37,146 nucleotides of DNA from Pseudomonas caricapapayae (GTDB taxonomy: Bacteria; Pseudomonadota; Gammaproteobacteria; Pseudomonadales; Pseudomonadaceae). Positions 1-8,648 of this stretch are shown piece after piece; within the stretch, counting starts at the first letter, position 1; each line of letters starts with the position of its first letter. Made by a program: the position numbers and the translations under genes. Below the pieces are notes generated by a model. It saw only the letters and a list, made by a program, of their open reading frames with translations, had not been told where the DNA came from and searched no databases. Where the stretch lies: the NCBI RefSeq assembly GCF_001400735.1, contig NZ_LJPW01000040.1, positions 1-37,146 on the forward strand, read 5' to 3'.

Positions 1-1134
1 GCCGAGTATTACACCGTGCAGCTGGGGCACTTCACCGGCGTCAACCCGTTCCAGTTTCACGACAGTCCGGAGTTGCGGCAAATGCTGTTTGACCTGGTGC
101 TGTGTTGCGCGGGGGGCCCTGACAAAAGCAATGACGCTGACCAGAGAAGGATCAAGGACTCGATCGAGGCGGTCATGGCGCACACCAACGTGCGCAATCG
201 CAGCATGTCATTGCTGCTGCGCAACATCCCTGAGCAAGGCGAAAACTGCTTGCGGACCCGGCTATCGAAATGGTGTCGCCTGGCCGGTGAAGACCGTGAA
301 GGGCAATACGCCTGGGTACTGGACTCACCGGTCAACCAGTTCGATGCGCAGACCTACCGGCGTCTGGCCTTCGATTGCACGCAGTTGCTCAAAAACAACT
401 ATGCCGAGAAACACCCCGAGGTCATGGAAGCGTTTCTGAACACGCTGTTCTACATGAAGCGCGAAATGCACCAGGCCCGCCCCGGCAACCTGCTGCTGAA
501 CGTGGTGGCCGAGTACTGGGCACCGTTGTCGTTCAAAAGCACGGCAGACGCCATCCAGGAGGTTCTGCAAAGCGGTCGTATGCGCGGGGAAATCCTGATC
601 ATGGACACCCAGTACCCCGAGCAAGCGCTGGCGACGAAGTATGCTCCGGCGGTCATTCAGCAGGTGACCACCCCCATGTGGTTGCCCAATGAAAACGCAC
701 AGGCTGAGAGCTACGCCAAGTTTGGCGTCACGGGCAAGTTGTTCGAGGCCGTGCGTGCCATGGGGAAGCTCAGCCGGGAAATGGTGGTACAGCAGGGTCA
801 CCAGACGGTGAAGCTGAAGATGGATCTGGGCGGCCCACTCAAGTACTGGTTGCCGTTGCTGTCCGCCACGGAAAAGAACCTGGCGGTGGCTGAGCGTGTT
901 CGGCAATACCTGGGCACGTCCGATCCCACGGTGTGGGTCGATGCATTTCTGGTGGCCGAGGCTGTACGCCAATGGTTGAACACCGACGATCCCGCTGTGT
1001 GGCTGCCCGCGTTCGACTACGCCGAAAACCTTCGTCAGTCCATGAACACGCGGGACGCGCAACGCTGGTTGCCGGCTTTCCAGAAAGCCTGGAAAGCCCT
1101 TCAGGAACAGAATGAAATTGAGGATGCGTCATGA
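1..1134 (+). CDS. virB4: VirB4 conjugation ATPase, C-terminal part (continues from 35713)
   Basis: This is the 3' part of the gene that starts at 35713; the joined protein is about 850 residues, a normal VirB4 length. VirB4 is the cytoplasmic-face ATPase that energises pilus assembly and DNA transfer. In this part the usual Walker B signature (hydrophobic stretch, then Asp-Glu-x-Trp) reads LNVVAEYW near residue 643, so the Asp is replaced by Ala while the Glu is kept. The C-terminus carries three tandem 22-residue repeats (nt 898-963, 964-1029 and 1030-1095) of the form VRQ-L-T-DP-VW--AF--AE. The stop codon overlaps the virB5 start (ATGA at 1131), indicating translational coupling. Confidence 0.93.
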   Translation, partial: AEYYTVQLGHFTGVNPFQFHDSPELRQMLFDLVLCCAGGPDKSNDADQRRIKDSIEAVMAHTNVRNRSMSLLLRNIPEQGENCLRTRLSKWCRLAGEDREGQYAWVLDSPVNQFDAQTYRRLAFDCTQLLKNNYAEKHPEVMEAFLNTLFYMKREMHQARPGNLLLNVVAEYWAPLSFKSTADAIQEVLQSGRMRGEILIMDTQYPEQALATKYAPAVIQQVTTPMWLPNENAQAESYAKFGVTGKLFEAVRAMGKLSREMVVQQGHQTVKLKMDLGGPLKYWLPLLSATEKNLAVAERVRQYLGTSDPTVWVDAFLVAEAVRQWLNTDDPAVWLPAFDYAENLRQSMNTRDAQRWLPAFQKAWKALQEQNEIEDAS

Positions 1135-1817
1135 AAAAGCATGCAATTGCGGTCGCGCTGAGCGCGCTCATGTTGACCACCGTCCTGCCTGCGGCCTACG
1201 CAGTAGTGCCAGGCGTTCCGGTTGTAGATCCATCGAATCTGATCGAACTGCGACTGAATGCAGTGGCTCAGGCCAAACAGGCCTATGACGCGCTGACCAC
1301 CGCCAAGGACGCCATCAGCCAGGCCGCACAGGAGTACAACCACTACAAAAGCATCGTCACCGGTAATGACATGCTGGGAGGGTTCCTGAACGATCCCGCC
1401 TTGAACAAAGTCATGCCCATGGGGGATTGGGCTGATGTGTACAGCACGGCACGGGACATCGCCAGTCTGCGTGACCGCTACGGCTTGACCTCGGATAATG
1501 CCAGCGTGCAGGCCAAATTCGACCAGATGATGTCGGTTGCCGATGCGCTGGAGCGCAACTATGACGCCAGCACTGAACGGGTCAAGAACGCCGAGCTGCT
1601 ACGGGCTCGGCTGAACGAGGTGACGACCCCACAGCAGAAGGAGGATTTACAGCTGCGTTACCAGCAGGAGCTGATCGAGCAGCAAAACCAGCAGATGCGG
1701 CTGGCCAACATGCAGATGCTCCAGCAGCAGCAAGAGAACATGGAAAACGAAAAACGGGCCCAGGCGTTTCGTGATTACATGAACGGTAAAACGAGCGTGC
1801 GGCCTAGCTACGAGTGA
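1131..1817 (+). CDS. virB5: VirB5-type minor pilin / adhesin
   Basis: A 228-residue protein with a clear Sec signal peptide (MKKHAIAV, hydrophobic core, cleavage after AYA near residue 24). The mature part is mostly helical with long Gln/Asn-rich stretches (for example ELIEQQNQQMRL) near the C-terminus, as in VirB5/TraC proteins that sit at the pilus tip. The ATG overlaps the virB4 stop by four bases. Its place after virB4 and before virB6 matches the canonical order. The family has low sequence conservation, so the call leans on signal peptide, size, helical character and position. Confidence 0.85.
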   Translation: MKKHAIAVALSALMLTTVLPAAYAVVPGVPVVDPSNLIELRLNAVAQAKQAYDALTTAKDAISQAAQEYNHYKSIVTGNDMLGGFLNDPALNKVMPMGDWADVYSTARDIASLRDRYGLTSDNASVQAKFDQMMSVADALERNYDASTERVKNAELLRARLNEVTTPQQKEDLQLRYQQELIEQQNQQMRLANMQMLQQQQENMENEKRAQAFRDYMNGKTSVRPSYE

Positions 1818-1849
1818 TTAACCAATAAATTCAAAAGGGAAGATGACCT

Positions 1850-2203
1850 ATGTTTAAAAAACTGACTGCTTTTTCGTGCCTGGTCCTGTTTGCACTGGCG
1901 CTGTCCGGTTGCTTCGATAGCAAAGGGGATGGATTTGTGGGGCGATGGACTGGAGAAGACATGAAAAGAATGGGCAAGCCAACCTATGTCATGGATATCT
2001 CAAAAGACGGAGAAATGTTTCACGTAAACCTAGAAACCACGGACGATATGTGGGGGGATGGTAAAAGAGAAAAAAAGACGCAGCTATTTGAAGGTAAGGC
2101 CGAGTCAGACACCGTTTTAAGCATGGTTGCTGGTCTTTTAACCATGCGTTTGGAAGGCGACGTCATCTATTTCGATAACACCACGTATACCCGATCAAAA
2201 TAA
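1850..2203 (+). CDS. Lipoprotein between virB5 and virB6, possible entry-exclusion protein
   Basis: A 117-residue protein with a lipoprotein signal: MFKKLTAF, hydrophobic core, then lipobox LSGC with the lipidated Cys at residue 21. AGGGA at 1836-1840 is spaced nine bases from the ATG. The body looks like a small beta-rich domain (GRWTGEDMKR, YVMDISKDGEMFHVNLE). It is more A/T-rich than its neighbours, suggesting separate acquisition. In IncN and IncW systems a small entry-exclusion lipoprotein gene lies among the mating-pair genes near virB5/virB6; by position and type this is a candidate for the same job. I recognise no specific family motif, so exclusion is inference. Confidence 0.6.
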   Translation: MFKKLTAFSCLVLFALALSGCFDSKGDGFVGRWTGEDMKRMGKPTYVMDISKDGEMFHVNLETTDDMWGDGKREKKTQLFEGKAESDTVLSMVAGLLTMRLEGDVIYFDNTTYTRSK

Positions 2204-2213
2204 CGGAGGCGGC

Positions 2214-3152
2214 ATGGACGTAACCAAAATAGCCCAGACGTTGTTTGATTTCGTTGATGCCGCCCTGCAAAGCGCCTTGGTCACCGGGATGACCAAGGTG
2301 ATGCTGGGGCTTGGGGCACTCTTCGGAACCCTGTGGTTGATCCACTTCACGCTTCGCAACATGCAGTGGTTGTACCGGGGGATGAACGTTGCTTTCGAGG
2401 ATGTGGCCAAAGAAATTTTGAAAATGGCGTGTATTGCGGGTTGTGCGTTCAACCTGCAATGGTACGTCCAGACGATTGTGCCCTTTATCACCGGCTTGCC
2501 CAACTGGATGGGGGGAATCTTGTCCGGCCAGGAGGGCATGCAAACCAACCAGATCGACAGTTTGATTGTTGCTTATGCTTCTAACCTGAAAGCACTGATA
2601 GGAGCCATGAACTTCAATATCTTCAAGGCCAGTTTTTCTGATATTTGGTTGGGCATTCAGGCAGTGGTGTTTTATGTGCTGGGAGGTATCCCGTTCTTAC
2701 TGGCTGCCGTGGCTACGCTCTTTGTCCTGAAAGTATCGACAACGGCTATCGTGGCCGTAGGGCCTCTGTTCATCGCTTTTCTGCTGTTTGATCAGACCAA
2801 ACAGTATTTCTGGGGCTGGGTTGCAGCCATCGCGGGCTTTATGTTGGCTCAGGTACTGATATCGGTCGTGCTGGCGATCGAAATCGGATTTATCAACACC
2901 GTGATGATTAAAAATGGCGTCATAGACACCAGTCTGGAGGGGAATCTCACCATCCTGATTGTCTTCTGCACGTTCACAGCACTGGTCGTCGAACTGCCTC
3001 AGCAAGCAGCCTCCATCATGGGTGGCGGTCCTTCGGGAGGCGGAATTGGCAGCAAAATTTCAGGATTTGGTGCTGCAAGAGGCATGACTCGTGGTGCCGC
3101 CGCCGGCCTTTCCAAAGTGCGGCAGTCAATGCGTCGCAACAAAATCTCTTAA
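2214..3152 (+). CDS. virB6: VirB6 inner-membrane channel protein
   Basis: A 312-residue polytopic membrane protein with about five or six hydrophobic helices (for example ALVTGMTKVMLGLGALFGTL, IWLGIQAVVFYVLGGIPFLL and WGWVAAIAGFMLAQVLISVV). The C-terminal tail is glycine-rich and basic (MGGGPSGGG, then RGMTRGAAAGLSKVRQSMRR), common in VirB6/TrbL. VirB6 forms part of the inner-membrane path for the DNA substrate. GGAGG at 2205-2209 sits five bases before the ATG. Position directly before virB7 and virB8 supports the call. Confidence 0.92.
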   Translation: MDVTKIAQTLFDFVDAALQSALVTGMTKVMLGLGALFGTLWLIHFTLRNMQWLYRGMNVAFEDVAKEILKMACIAGCAFNLQWYVQTIVPFITGLPNWMGGILSGQEGMQTNQIDSLIVAYASNLKALIGAMNFNIFKASFSDIWLGIQAVVFYVLGGIPFLLAAVATLFVLKVSTTAIVAVGPLFIAFLLFDQTKQYFWGWVAAIAGFMLAQVLISVVLAIEIGFINTVMIKNGVIDTSLEGNLTILIVFCTFTALVVELPQQAASIMGGGPSGGGIGSKISGFGAARGMTRGAAAGLSKVRQSMRRNKIS

Positions 3153-3210
3153 CCCCTCGAACACACGCCTTCAACTCCCTCGCCTCTCTCGCAACAACAG
3201 GTACTCCAAC

Positions 3211-3513
3211 ATGACTTTCAGACTTGCTTTGAGCGGGCTGCTTTCGGCTGCCTTGCTGTCAGGGTGTGGCTCTGCACCCAAACTTTCCGAACCCGAAGGG
3301 CAATGGGAAGACATGCCTTTCACCCATGCCCCAGCACCTCGCGCTGCCCCCGTGATAACGCCCGCTCCCGTGCCTGGCCGGGTACTGCCAGCAGCGAGCC
3401 CTGCGCCCAAGGCCCAGTCGCTCAAGACCACCTCTCCAGCGCGCCCGGTGGCTGCCACTCCGGCAAAGCCCGCCGAGGCCCCGCCCAACGATTCCAAATG
3501 CTCCGCGAACTGA
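3211..3513 (+). CDS. virB7: VirB7-type outer-membrane lipoprotein
   Basis: A 100-residue lipoprotein: signal MTFRLALSGLLSAALLSGC with the lipidated Cys at residue 19, followed by a long Pro/Ala-rich segment (APAPRAAPVITPAPVPG) and a terminal DSKCSAN with a second Cys that could bond to VirB9. VirB7 anchors the VirB9/VirB10 core complex to the outer membrane. It is longer than the shortest VirB7 proteins because of the Pro-rich tail. The upstream ORF runs open from 3091, but the signal peptide fixes the start at 3211. Located between virB6 and virB8 as expected. Confidence 0.82.
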   Translation: MTFRLALSGLLSAALLSGCGSAPKLSEPEGQWEDMPFTHAPAPRAAPVITPAPVPGRVLPAASPAPKAQSLKTTSPARPVAATPAKPAEAPPNDSKCSAN

Positions 3514-3550
3514 TCCGCGAAGCACGTGTATGTCCAGGTTTAGGTGACTT

Positions 3551-4339
3551 ATGAGAAAGCTTCGAAAATCCAAACAGGACGTGATCGATCAGGAGCGGCG
3601 ACTGGCCGCCCATATCATCATCGACGCGGCCACTGCAAAAGACATCAGCCTGGCTGAACAGGCTTACATCCACGCAGCGCGGTTCTTTGAAAAGAACATC
3701 GCCGCCGATGAGAAGGCCAAGACTAAAAACGCCCGTCGCCTGGCGGCCTTCTTTGGGGTGCTGACCTTTATGTCCATCGCCGCCGTGCTGGGCCTGACCC
3801 CGCTCAAGAGCGTGCAACTTGGGCTGGTACGGGTCGACAACAACTCCGGTTACACGGACGTGGTGTGGGCCGACGACAAAGGCAAGCCACCGGAGCAGAT
3901 CGATGACGAGTTCTGGCTCTCGACCTATGTACGTTTCCGCGAGAGCTACAACTTCTCAAGCCACGACGCCGAGTTCGGCATGGTGGAGCTGATGTCCTAC
4001 GGCGAGACCTTTACCGAGTACCGCAACTTCCAATTGTCCTCCAAGGGCTATCTGGAAGTGCTGGGGACCAACCGGCAGATACGCACGGATATCAACAACA
4101 TCAACTTCCTGGAACGCAAGGACCGGGAAGGCACCGCGCAGGTGCGGATCACTAAAACCGTGCTGGACCGCAACGGCATGCCCGATCCCCAGCTGCACCC
4201 GGTGACCTGGGTGGCCACGGTGACCTACGACTACAAGAACGCTGCCAAAAAAGCCGGTGATCAGTGGCTAAACCCCCGTGGTTTTGGGGTCAAGGCCTAC
4301 ACGATGACCCGAGAAGTGGGGGTGTCCAATGGGAAATAA
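3551..4339 (+). CDS. virB8: VirB8 inner-membrane assembly factor
   Basis: A 262-residue bitopic protein: charged cytoplasmic N-terminus of about 60 residues, one transmembrane helix (LAAFFGVLTFMSIAAVLGLT, about residues 63-82), then a periplasmic domain with VRFRESYNF and SYGETFTEYRNF, matching the conserved VirB8 fold. VirB8 nucleates assembly and contacts VirB9, VirB10 and VirB4. Its stop overlaps the start of virB9 by 11 bases, indicating coupled translation. Confidence 0.93.
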   Translation: MRKLRKSKQDVIDQERRLAAHIIIDAATAKDISLAEQAYIHAARFFEKNIAADEKAKTKNARRLAAFFGVLTFMSIAAVLGLTPLKSVQLGLVRVDNNSGYTDVVWADDKGKPPEQIDDEFWLSTYVRFRESYNFSSHDAEFGMVELMSYGETFTEYRNFQLSSKGYLEVLGTNRQIRTDINNINFLERKDREGTAQVRITKTVLDRNGMPDPQLHPVTWVATVTYDYKNAAKKAGDQWLNPRGFGVKAYTMTREVGVSNGK

Positions 4340-5138
4340 AGCCGCTTCAGGCCTCACGGCGCTATTGGCCTTGACGTTTGCCGTCCCGGCTCTGGCCGAG
4401 AGCATGGGCACCGGATCGGCATTGGACCGGCGCGTGCAGACCGCTGTTTACAGCCCGGACAACGTGTACCGCATCCAGGCCTCGATAGGTCGTACCTCAC
4501 TGGTTCAGCTTCCGGCCAACGAGACCATCAACGAGGCTTCGGGCCTGATGGTGTCGGGTGATCCGAAAGCCTGGTCCATCGGTCCGAACAAGGCCGGCAA
4601 CCTGGTGGCCATCAAGCCCATCACCGATCAGGAGCCCAATACCAACCTGGTGATCAACACCAATCGGCACACCTACCTGCTGGAGCTGAAACTGGTGAAC
4701 CGGGCTGCGGACATGACCTACGCGCTGCGCTTCACCTACCCCGAGCCGCCGAAAAAAACCGGCGCGGTGCGCCGTGACCCCGGCAACCCCTGCGACGGCT
4801 CGGTGCAAAACGGCCCCTATCAGAAGCGCTCCAGTGCAGAGAGCCGGTCCATAGCGCCGTATGAGGGCTGGGACAACGGCATGCTGACCTGCTTCCGTTT
4901 CACCGGCAACGGGCCGCGCCCGGTGTTGTACCAGGTCCTGCCCGATGGCACCGAAACCCTGGCCGATGCGCACAACGAACAGAACGTGGTCGTGGTGCAT
5001 GGCGTCAGCCGGTTGTTCCGGTTCCGCCTGAACGGCCTGGTTGTAGAGGCCCGGCCTACTGCCCAGGTGAACACGGGGTACAACTTCAACGGGACCACCA
5101 CGGGTGAGATTCGGGAGCTTAAGCATGCAGAACAATGA
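4329..5138 (+). CDS. virB9: VirB9 outer-membrane core component
   Basis: A 269-residue periplasmic protein with a signal peptide (MGNKAASGLTALLALTFAVPALA) and typical VirB9/CagX features: DRRVQTAVYSPDNVYRI near the N-terminus, NLVINTNRHTYLLEL in the middle and a C-terminal beta domain containing RFRLNGLVVEAR and TGYNFNGTTTGEIRE. It forms the outer-membrane core with VirB7 and VirB10. The start overlaps virB8 and the end overlaps virB10, so the three genes are translationally coupled. Confidence 0.95.
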   Translation: MGNKAASGLTALLALTFAVPALAESMGTGSALDRRVQTAVYSPDNVYRIQASIGRTSLVQLPANETINEASGLMVSGDPKAWSIGPNKAGNLVAIKPITDQEPNTNLVINTNRHTYLLELKLVNRAADMTYALRFTYPEPPKKTGAVRRDPGNPCDGSVQNGPYQKRSSAESRSIAPYEGWDNGMLTCFRFTGNGPRPVLYQVLPDGTETLADAHNEQNVVVVHGVSRLFRFRLNGLVVEARPTAQVNTGYNFNGTTTGEIRELKHAEQ

Positions 5139-6507
5139 CAACGACCAGGCTCCGGAGAACACTCAAGGGCCGGACAGCATCGGGCCGCCCGAATCAGCAG
5201 CGACCACAGCAGCGACCACAGCAGCGGCCCCGGAACAGAAACCGGCCTCCGAGCCTGCCAGCACCCAAGCCCGTGGGGCTTTTGACGTGCGGGCCAAACG
5301 CACAGGCGATACACAAAACAAGAAGACGCTATACCTGGGCATGGCCGGGCTGGTGTTTGTAGGGCTGCTGATGATTGGCGGACTCTGGTACTTCACCATT
5401 TCCCAGATGAAAACCACCGGCTCCGAGGTTGATGAAACGAACGTCAAGAAGGACGCGACCCTGGACATCAATCAGGTCAGTGACGACAGCATGAAAAAGG
5501 CCCGGGAAGCCAAGCTGGCCGCTGATAAAGCCGAAGAGGAACGGCGAGCCCGCGCTGAACGAGAGCGATTGGCGAAAGAGGAAAAGGATAGAAGGGACGC
5601 TGATCGCGGAAAAACCGGTCAAGGCAACGCCGGGAGTGCGCCGCCACCGCCAGGCGCGAACGGCCAGCCTCCCCCCGTGGTGCTGACACCCCTGCAACGC
5701 AAACTCGGTCCAGCGATGTTCGTCACCTCGGAAGATGCGTTGGGCACCGGCGCTGGGCAGACTCAGTCGCAACAGCCGACTACCGATCAGCCTACCCTGC
5801 CGCCTTCATTGCTGGCTGACGTGCAAGGCGGATCGAGTGGCGACCTGGGCGGTGAATCGTCCACCCGAAAACGCAGCAGCCTGAGCAACCTGGGCGGCAC
5901 CACCTTTGCGCCGGCCAAAGCGTACCTGGCTCCGAACCGCAAGTACCTGGTCAGCCACAACACCTACACGCGCTGCGCGCTGTACACCGAAATCATCAGC
6001 ACCCATCCGGGGCTGGTGGATTGTCGTCTGACCGATCCGCTGTATTCCGCCGATGGCTCCACGGTGATTGCGGCGGCGGGTGACAAGCTCACCGGTGAAC
6101 AGACGGTTGAGGTTGGGCCAGGCGAAACCAGCGTGTTCACCACCTGGACCGAAATCGAAACCCAATCGGGTGTGCGGGCCAAGATTGACAGCCTAGGTGC
6201 AGGCCCCATGGGAGCCAGCGGGACCGAAGCCTGGATCAATCGCCACTACATGCAGCGCTTTGGCGGTGCGGTGATGTTGTCGTTCATCCAGGACGCGCTT
6301 CAGGCCGCGTCCAACACGACGCAGAAAAGCTCGGGGTCTGGAGGCTACACGGTGAACAACAGCGAGCAGAACGTGGAGAGCATGGCCAACAAGGCGCTGG
6401 ACAGCACCATCAACATTCCGGACACCGCGCATCTGCTGCCAGGTACGGTCATCACCGTCATCGTGGCCCGAGACATCGACTTTTCATCGGTTTTCGAGAA
6501 CCGCTAA
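5125..6507 (+). CDS. virB10: VirB10 core-complex protein spanning both membranes
   Basis: A 460-residue protein: Ala/Pro/Thr-rich cytoplasmic N-terminus with short ATTAATTAAA-type repeats, one transmembrane helix (TLYLGMAGLVFVGLLMIGGL, about residues 69-88), a charged coiled-coil segment, a Pro/Gly/Gln-rich periplasmic linker, and the conserved TrbI/VirB10 beta-barrel domain (LAPNRKYLVSHNTYTRC, LTGEQTVEVGPGETSVFTTW, and the ending PGTVITVIVARDIDFSSVF). GGGAG at 5113-5117 selects the ATG at 5125, which overlaps the virB9 stop. VirB10 senses ATP energy and gates the outer-membrane channel. Confidence 0.95.
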   Translation: MQNNDNDQAPENTQGPDSIGPPESAATTAATTAAAPEQKPASEPASTQARGAFDVRAKRTGDTQNKKTLYLGMAGLVFVGLLMIGGLWYFTISQMKTTGSEVDETNVKKDATLDINQVSDDSMKKAREAKLAADKAEEERRARAERERLAKEEKDRRDADRGKTGQGNAGSAPPPPGANGQPPPVVLTPLQRKLGPAMFVTSEDALGTGAGQTQSQQPTTDQPTLPPSLLADVQGGSSGDLGGESSTRKRSSLSNLGGTTFAPAKAYLAPNRKYLVSHNTYTRCALYTEIISTHPGLVDCRLTDPLYSADGSTVIAAAGDKLTGEQTVEVGPGETSVFTTWTEIETQSGVRAKIDSLGAGPMGASGTEAWINRHYMQRFGGAVMLSFIQDALQAASNTTQKSSGSGGYTVNNSEQNVESMANKALDSTINIPDTAHLLPGTVITVIVARDIDFSSVFENR

Positions 6508-6516
6508 GGAGTATTC

Positions 6517-7575
6517 ATGACGCAAGAACCAGATCACTCGCAAGACGCTGAGGAACAAGGACTGACCGAAGACACGCTGGTCCTGGACTTTCTCGACCAG
6601 GCAGGCGTCACCGAGCGCCTGAATCGCCCCGGCACCCAGGACGTGGCCATTAACCGGCCCTTTGAAATCTGGGTAGACGGGCCAGACGGCTGGGTGCGCG
6701 AGGACGCGCCTTGGCTCACCTACAATCTGTGTTGGCGGCTGGCCAACGCGCTTTGCGCGCTGAACTATCGCGTGCTGGCTCCTCATTCACCGATTCACAC
6801 GGTGGAGCTGCCGGGCGGCGAGCGGGGCCAGATCGTCATGGCCCCGGCCTGCCAGAAAGGCACGCTGTCGATGACGTTTCGAAAACCCTCCTTGCAGCGC
6901 TTCACCCATAAGGATTACATCAACAGTGGCCGCTATGACCGGGCTGAGGCCATCGCTTCACCGATACTGACTCTGAAAGCCTGGCAGCGCGACATGCAGG
7001 AAGCACACGCTGCCGGCGACTGGGACCGGTTCATGGAAATCGCCGTCGCTCATCGCCAGAACATCATCGTGTTCGGCGGGCCAGGGTCGGGTAAAACCAC
7101 CTACGGCAAGTCGCTGATCGACCTCTTTCCTGCTCACCGACGCATGGTCACGATCCAGGAAATACTGGAAGACACCCTGCCCTTTCATCCCAACCATGTG
7201 CATCTGCTCTACGGCCATGTGGTGGCACCCAAAGCCCTGGTGGCCAGCGCGCTACGGATGAAGCCTGACCATCTGTTCCTGGCCGAGCTGACGGGTGACG
7301 AGGTGTGGCACTTCATCGAGATTCTGAACACCGGCACCAAGGGCACCGTGACCACGGCGCACGCCAACGACAGTGAAGCGGGCTATGCGCGTGTGTGCGG
7401 CCTGGTGAAGCAGTCGGAGGTCGGCAAGGGCCTGGACTACGAGTACATCGAACGCCTGGTACGAACCTCGTTCGACGTGGTGGTGTACATGGAAGAGACG
7501 GACATCCTGGAAGTGCATTACGAACCTGAACACAAGCTGGCCCTGCTCAATGGTCAGCGTCAACGAGCTAAATAG
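6517..7575 (+). CDS. virB11: VirB11 hexameric traffic ATPase
   Basis: A 352-residue protein of the VirB11/GspE family. The N-terminal domain carries DVAINRPFEIWVDGPDGW. The Walker A loop is GGPGSGKT at residues 187-194, followed by the Asp box region (VTIQEILEDTLPFHPNHVHL) and the region around FLAELTGDEVWHFIEILNTG. VirB11 switches the system between pilus building and DNA transfer together with VirB4 and VirD4. AAGGAG at 6506-6511 precedes the ATG. A degraded copy of the segment around residues 265-305 is found at about 8480-8620. Confidence 0.95.
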   Translation: MTQEPDHSQDAEEQGLTEDTLVLDFLDQAGVTERLNRPGTQDVAINRPFEIWVDGPDGWVREDAPWLTYNLCWRLANALCALNYRVLAPHSPIHTVELPGGERGQIVMAPACQKGTLSMTFRKPSLQRFTHKDYINSGRYDRAEAIASPILTLKAWQRDMQEAHAAGDWDRFMEIAVAHRQNIIVFGGPGSGKTTYGKSLIDLFPAHRRMVTIQEILEDTLPFHPNHVHLLYGHVVAPKALVASALRMKPDHLFLAELTGDEVWHFIEILNTGTKGTVTTAHANDSEAGYARVCGLVKQSEVGKGLDYEYIERLVRTSFDVVVYMEETDILEVHYEPEHKLALLNGQRQRAK

Positions 7576-7584
7576 GAGTGGGTC

Positions 7585-7971
7585 ATGTGGTTGAAACGGA
7601 TTTTTACTCGGATGTTTGCAACACGCGGTAGCGGTAAGCGCGTAGCAGAAAGGCCCGAGCCACCCACGCAGCCATACATTCTGCTGCTCAATTACTCACA
7701 GTTCTACGCAGTGGCCGAAGCCATCCAGATGGATTACGTCACCTTGCACAACAGCATTACGCGCAAACCTGCACACGGCCTGGAGAAAGCCCTTGTAGAG
7801 CGCGAGCGGTACAACCGTGATGCATTGGGGCAAGTGTTCACGATGATCGAAGCGATGCAGCCTTATCCGAACACGTTCGCAGCCTTCGAGGCGGCACGTG
7901 CTCATGTTCAGAAGGCCGAGCACACGCTCGCCAGGCAGGGTGACAGGAGACGTTTATGTGGTGGAGACTGA
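7585..7971 (+). CDS. Hypothetical protein of the transfer operon
   Basis: A 128-residue protein with a basic, Arg-rich N-terminus (MWLKRIFTRMFATRGSGKRV) and a mixed helical body (LLLNYSQFYAVAEAIQMDYV). There is no signal peptide or clear transmembrane segment, so it is probably cytoplasmic. I do not recognise a family. It lies nine bases after virB11 and its end overlaps the membrane-anchor gene at 7956 by 16 bases, so it is co-translated with transfer genes and is probably a plasmid-specific accessory to the coupling protein or VirB11. Confidence 0.7.
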   Translation: MWLKRIFTRMFATRGSGKRVAERPEPPTQPYILLLNYSQFYAVAEAIQMDYVTLHNSITRKPAHGLEKALVERERYNRDALGQVFTMIEAMQPYPNTFAAFEAARAHVQKAEHTLARQGDRRRLCGGD

Positions 7972-8321
7972 CATTACTGGTCATCGCATTGATGCTGGTG
8001 TTCTTCGTGGCAGGCCTGTACGCAGGGGGTGCGATGTTTCTGCAACTGACTCAGGGTCACTTCGCGGGCTTGTCCTGGGACACGCTGTGGGAAGCCCGCA
8101 AGCTGCCCTGGAACGACCGGCGGATGCTGTACGTGCCCTGGTCGTGGTGTGTGACGGCAGCCCTGACGTTCCTGCCGGTCGGCGTTACGTTGATGGCCGT
8201 TTTCGTGCGCTTGAAGCCCAAGACCTCGCTGCACGGTGATGCCCGCTTTGCCAACGACCGCGAGCTGCGCCAGTTCGAGTACCAGGGCGAATACAAGAAC
8301 ACCAGTAAGGCCCGCAAGTAG
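7956..8321 (+). CDS. VirD4 N-terminal membrane-anchor fragment as a separate protein
   Basis: A 121-residue protein with two transmembrane helices (about residues 4-30, LTLLVIALMLVFFVAGLYAG, and about residues 61-85, SWCVTAALTFLPVGVTLMAV), followed by SLHGDARFANDRELRQFEY. That layout and the LHG-AR-A motif are those of the N-terminal part of VirD4/TraG coupling proteins, just before their nucleotide-binding domain. The protein stops there, and the ATPase domain is encoded 1.7 kb downstream at 10013 without any transmembrane segment. So this looks like one half of a split coupling protein. GGAG at 7946-7949 precedes the ATG. Confidence 0.8.
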   Translation: MWWRLTLLVIALMLVFFVAGLYAGGAMFLQLTQGHFAGLSWDTLWEARKLPWNDRRMLYVPWSWCVTAALTFLPVGVTLMAVFVRLKPKTSLHGDARFANDRELRQFEYQGEYKNTSKARK

Positions 8322-8367
8322 GCTTTACGCGCACTACATGCATTCAGACAACAGACGAGGCATTACG

Positions 8368-8640
8368 ATGACCACCGAAAAAGTGTTCGCAAAAAGTGAC
8401 GCAAAAGACGTACTGGCGCTCTCTAAGGCATCAGCAGAAGCCATGTTGGCGAACTTCACCATAACCATCGTGTTGGCGGATACGAAAACCGATGATGAGG
8501 TCACGCCGTTTATCGAGAGGCTGAACACCGGCCACAAGGGGAGCTGGACCACGCTCGCCAATAGTGAGTCAGGCTATGCCCGTGTCCGTGTGTACCGTTT
8601 GGCAAAGCAACCCGGTAATACCCGTAACACCAGCAAGTAG
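8368..8640 (+). pseudogene. Chimeric remnant containing a degraded virB11 segment
   Basis: A 90-residue ORF. Its middle (DDEVTPFIERLNTG, then ANSESGYARV) aligns with VirB11 (GDEVWHFIEILNTG, then ANDSEAGYARV) at about 7297-7400. Its end (NTSK then stop, followed by GC) resembles the end of the anchor gene at 7956-8321 (NTSKARK then stop, GC). It therefore looks like the fusion of a duplicated virB11 piece with the 3' tip of a duplicated anchor gene, with internal deletions. GAGG at 8357-8360 precedes the ATG, so it may still be translated, but it lacks Walker A and cannot be a working ATPase. The first 35 residues have no evident match. Confidence 0.65.
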
Positions 8641-8648
8641 GCGTTGCC

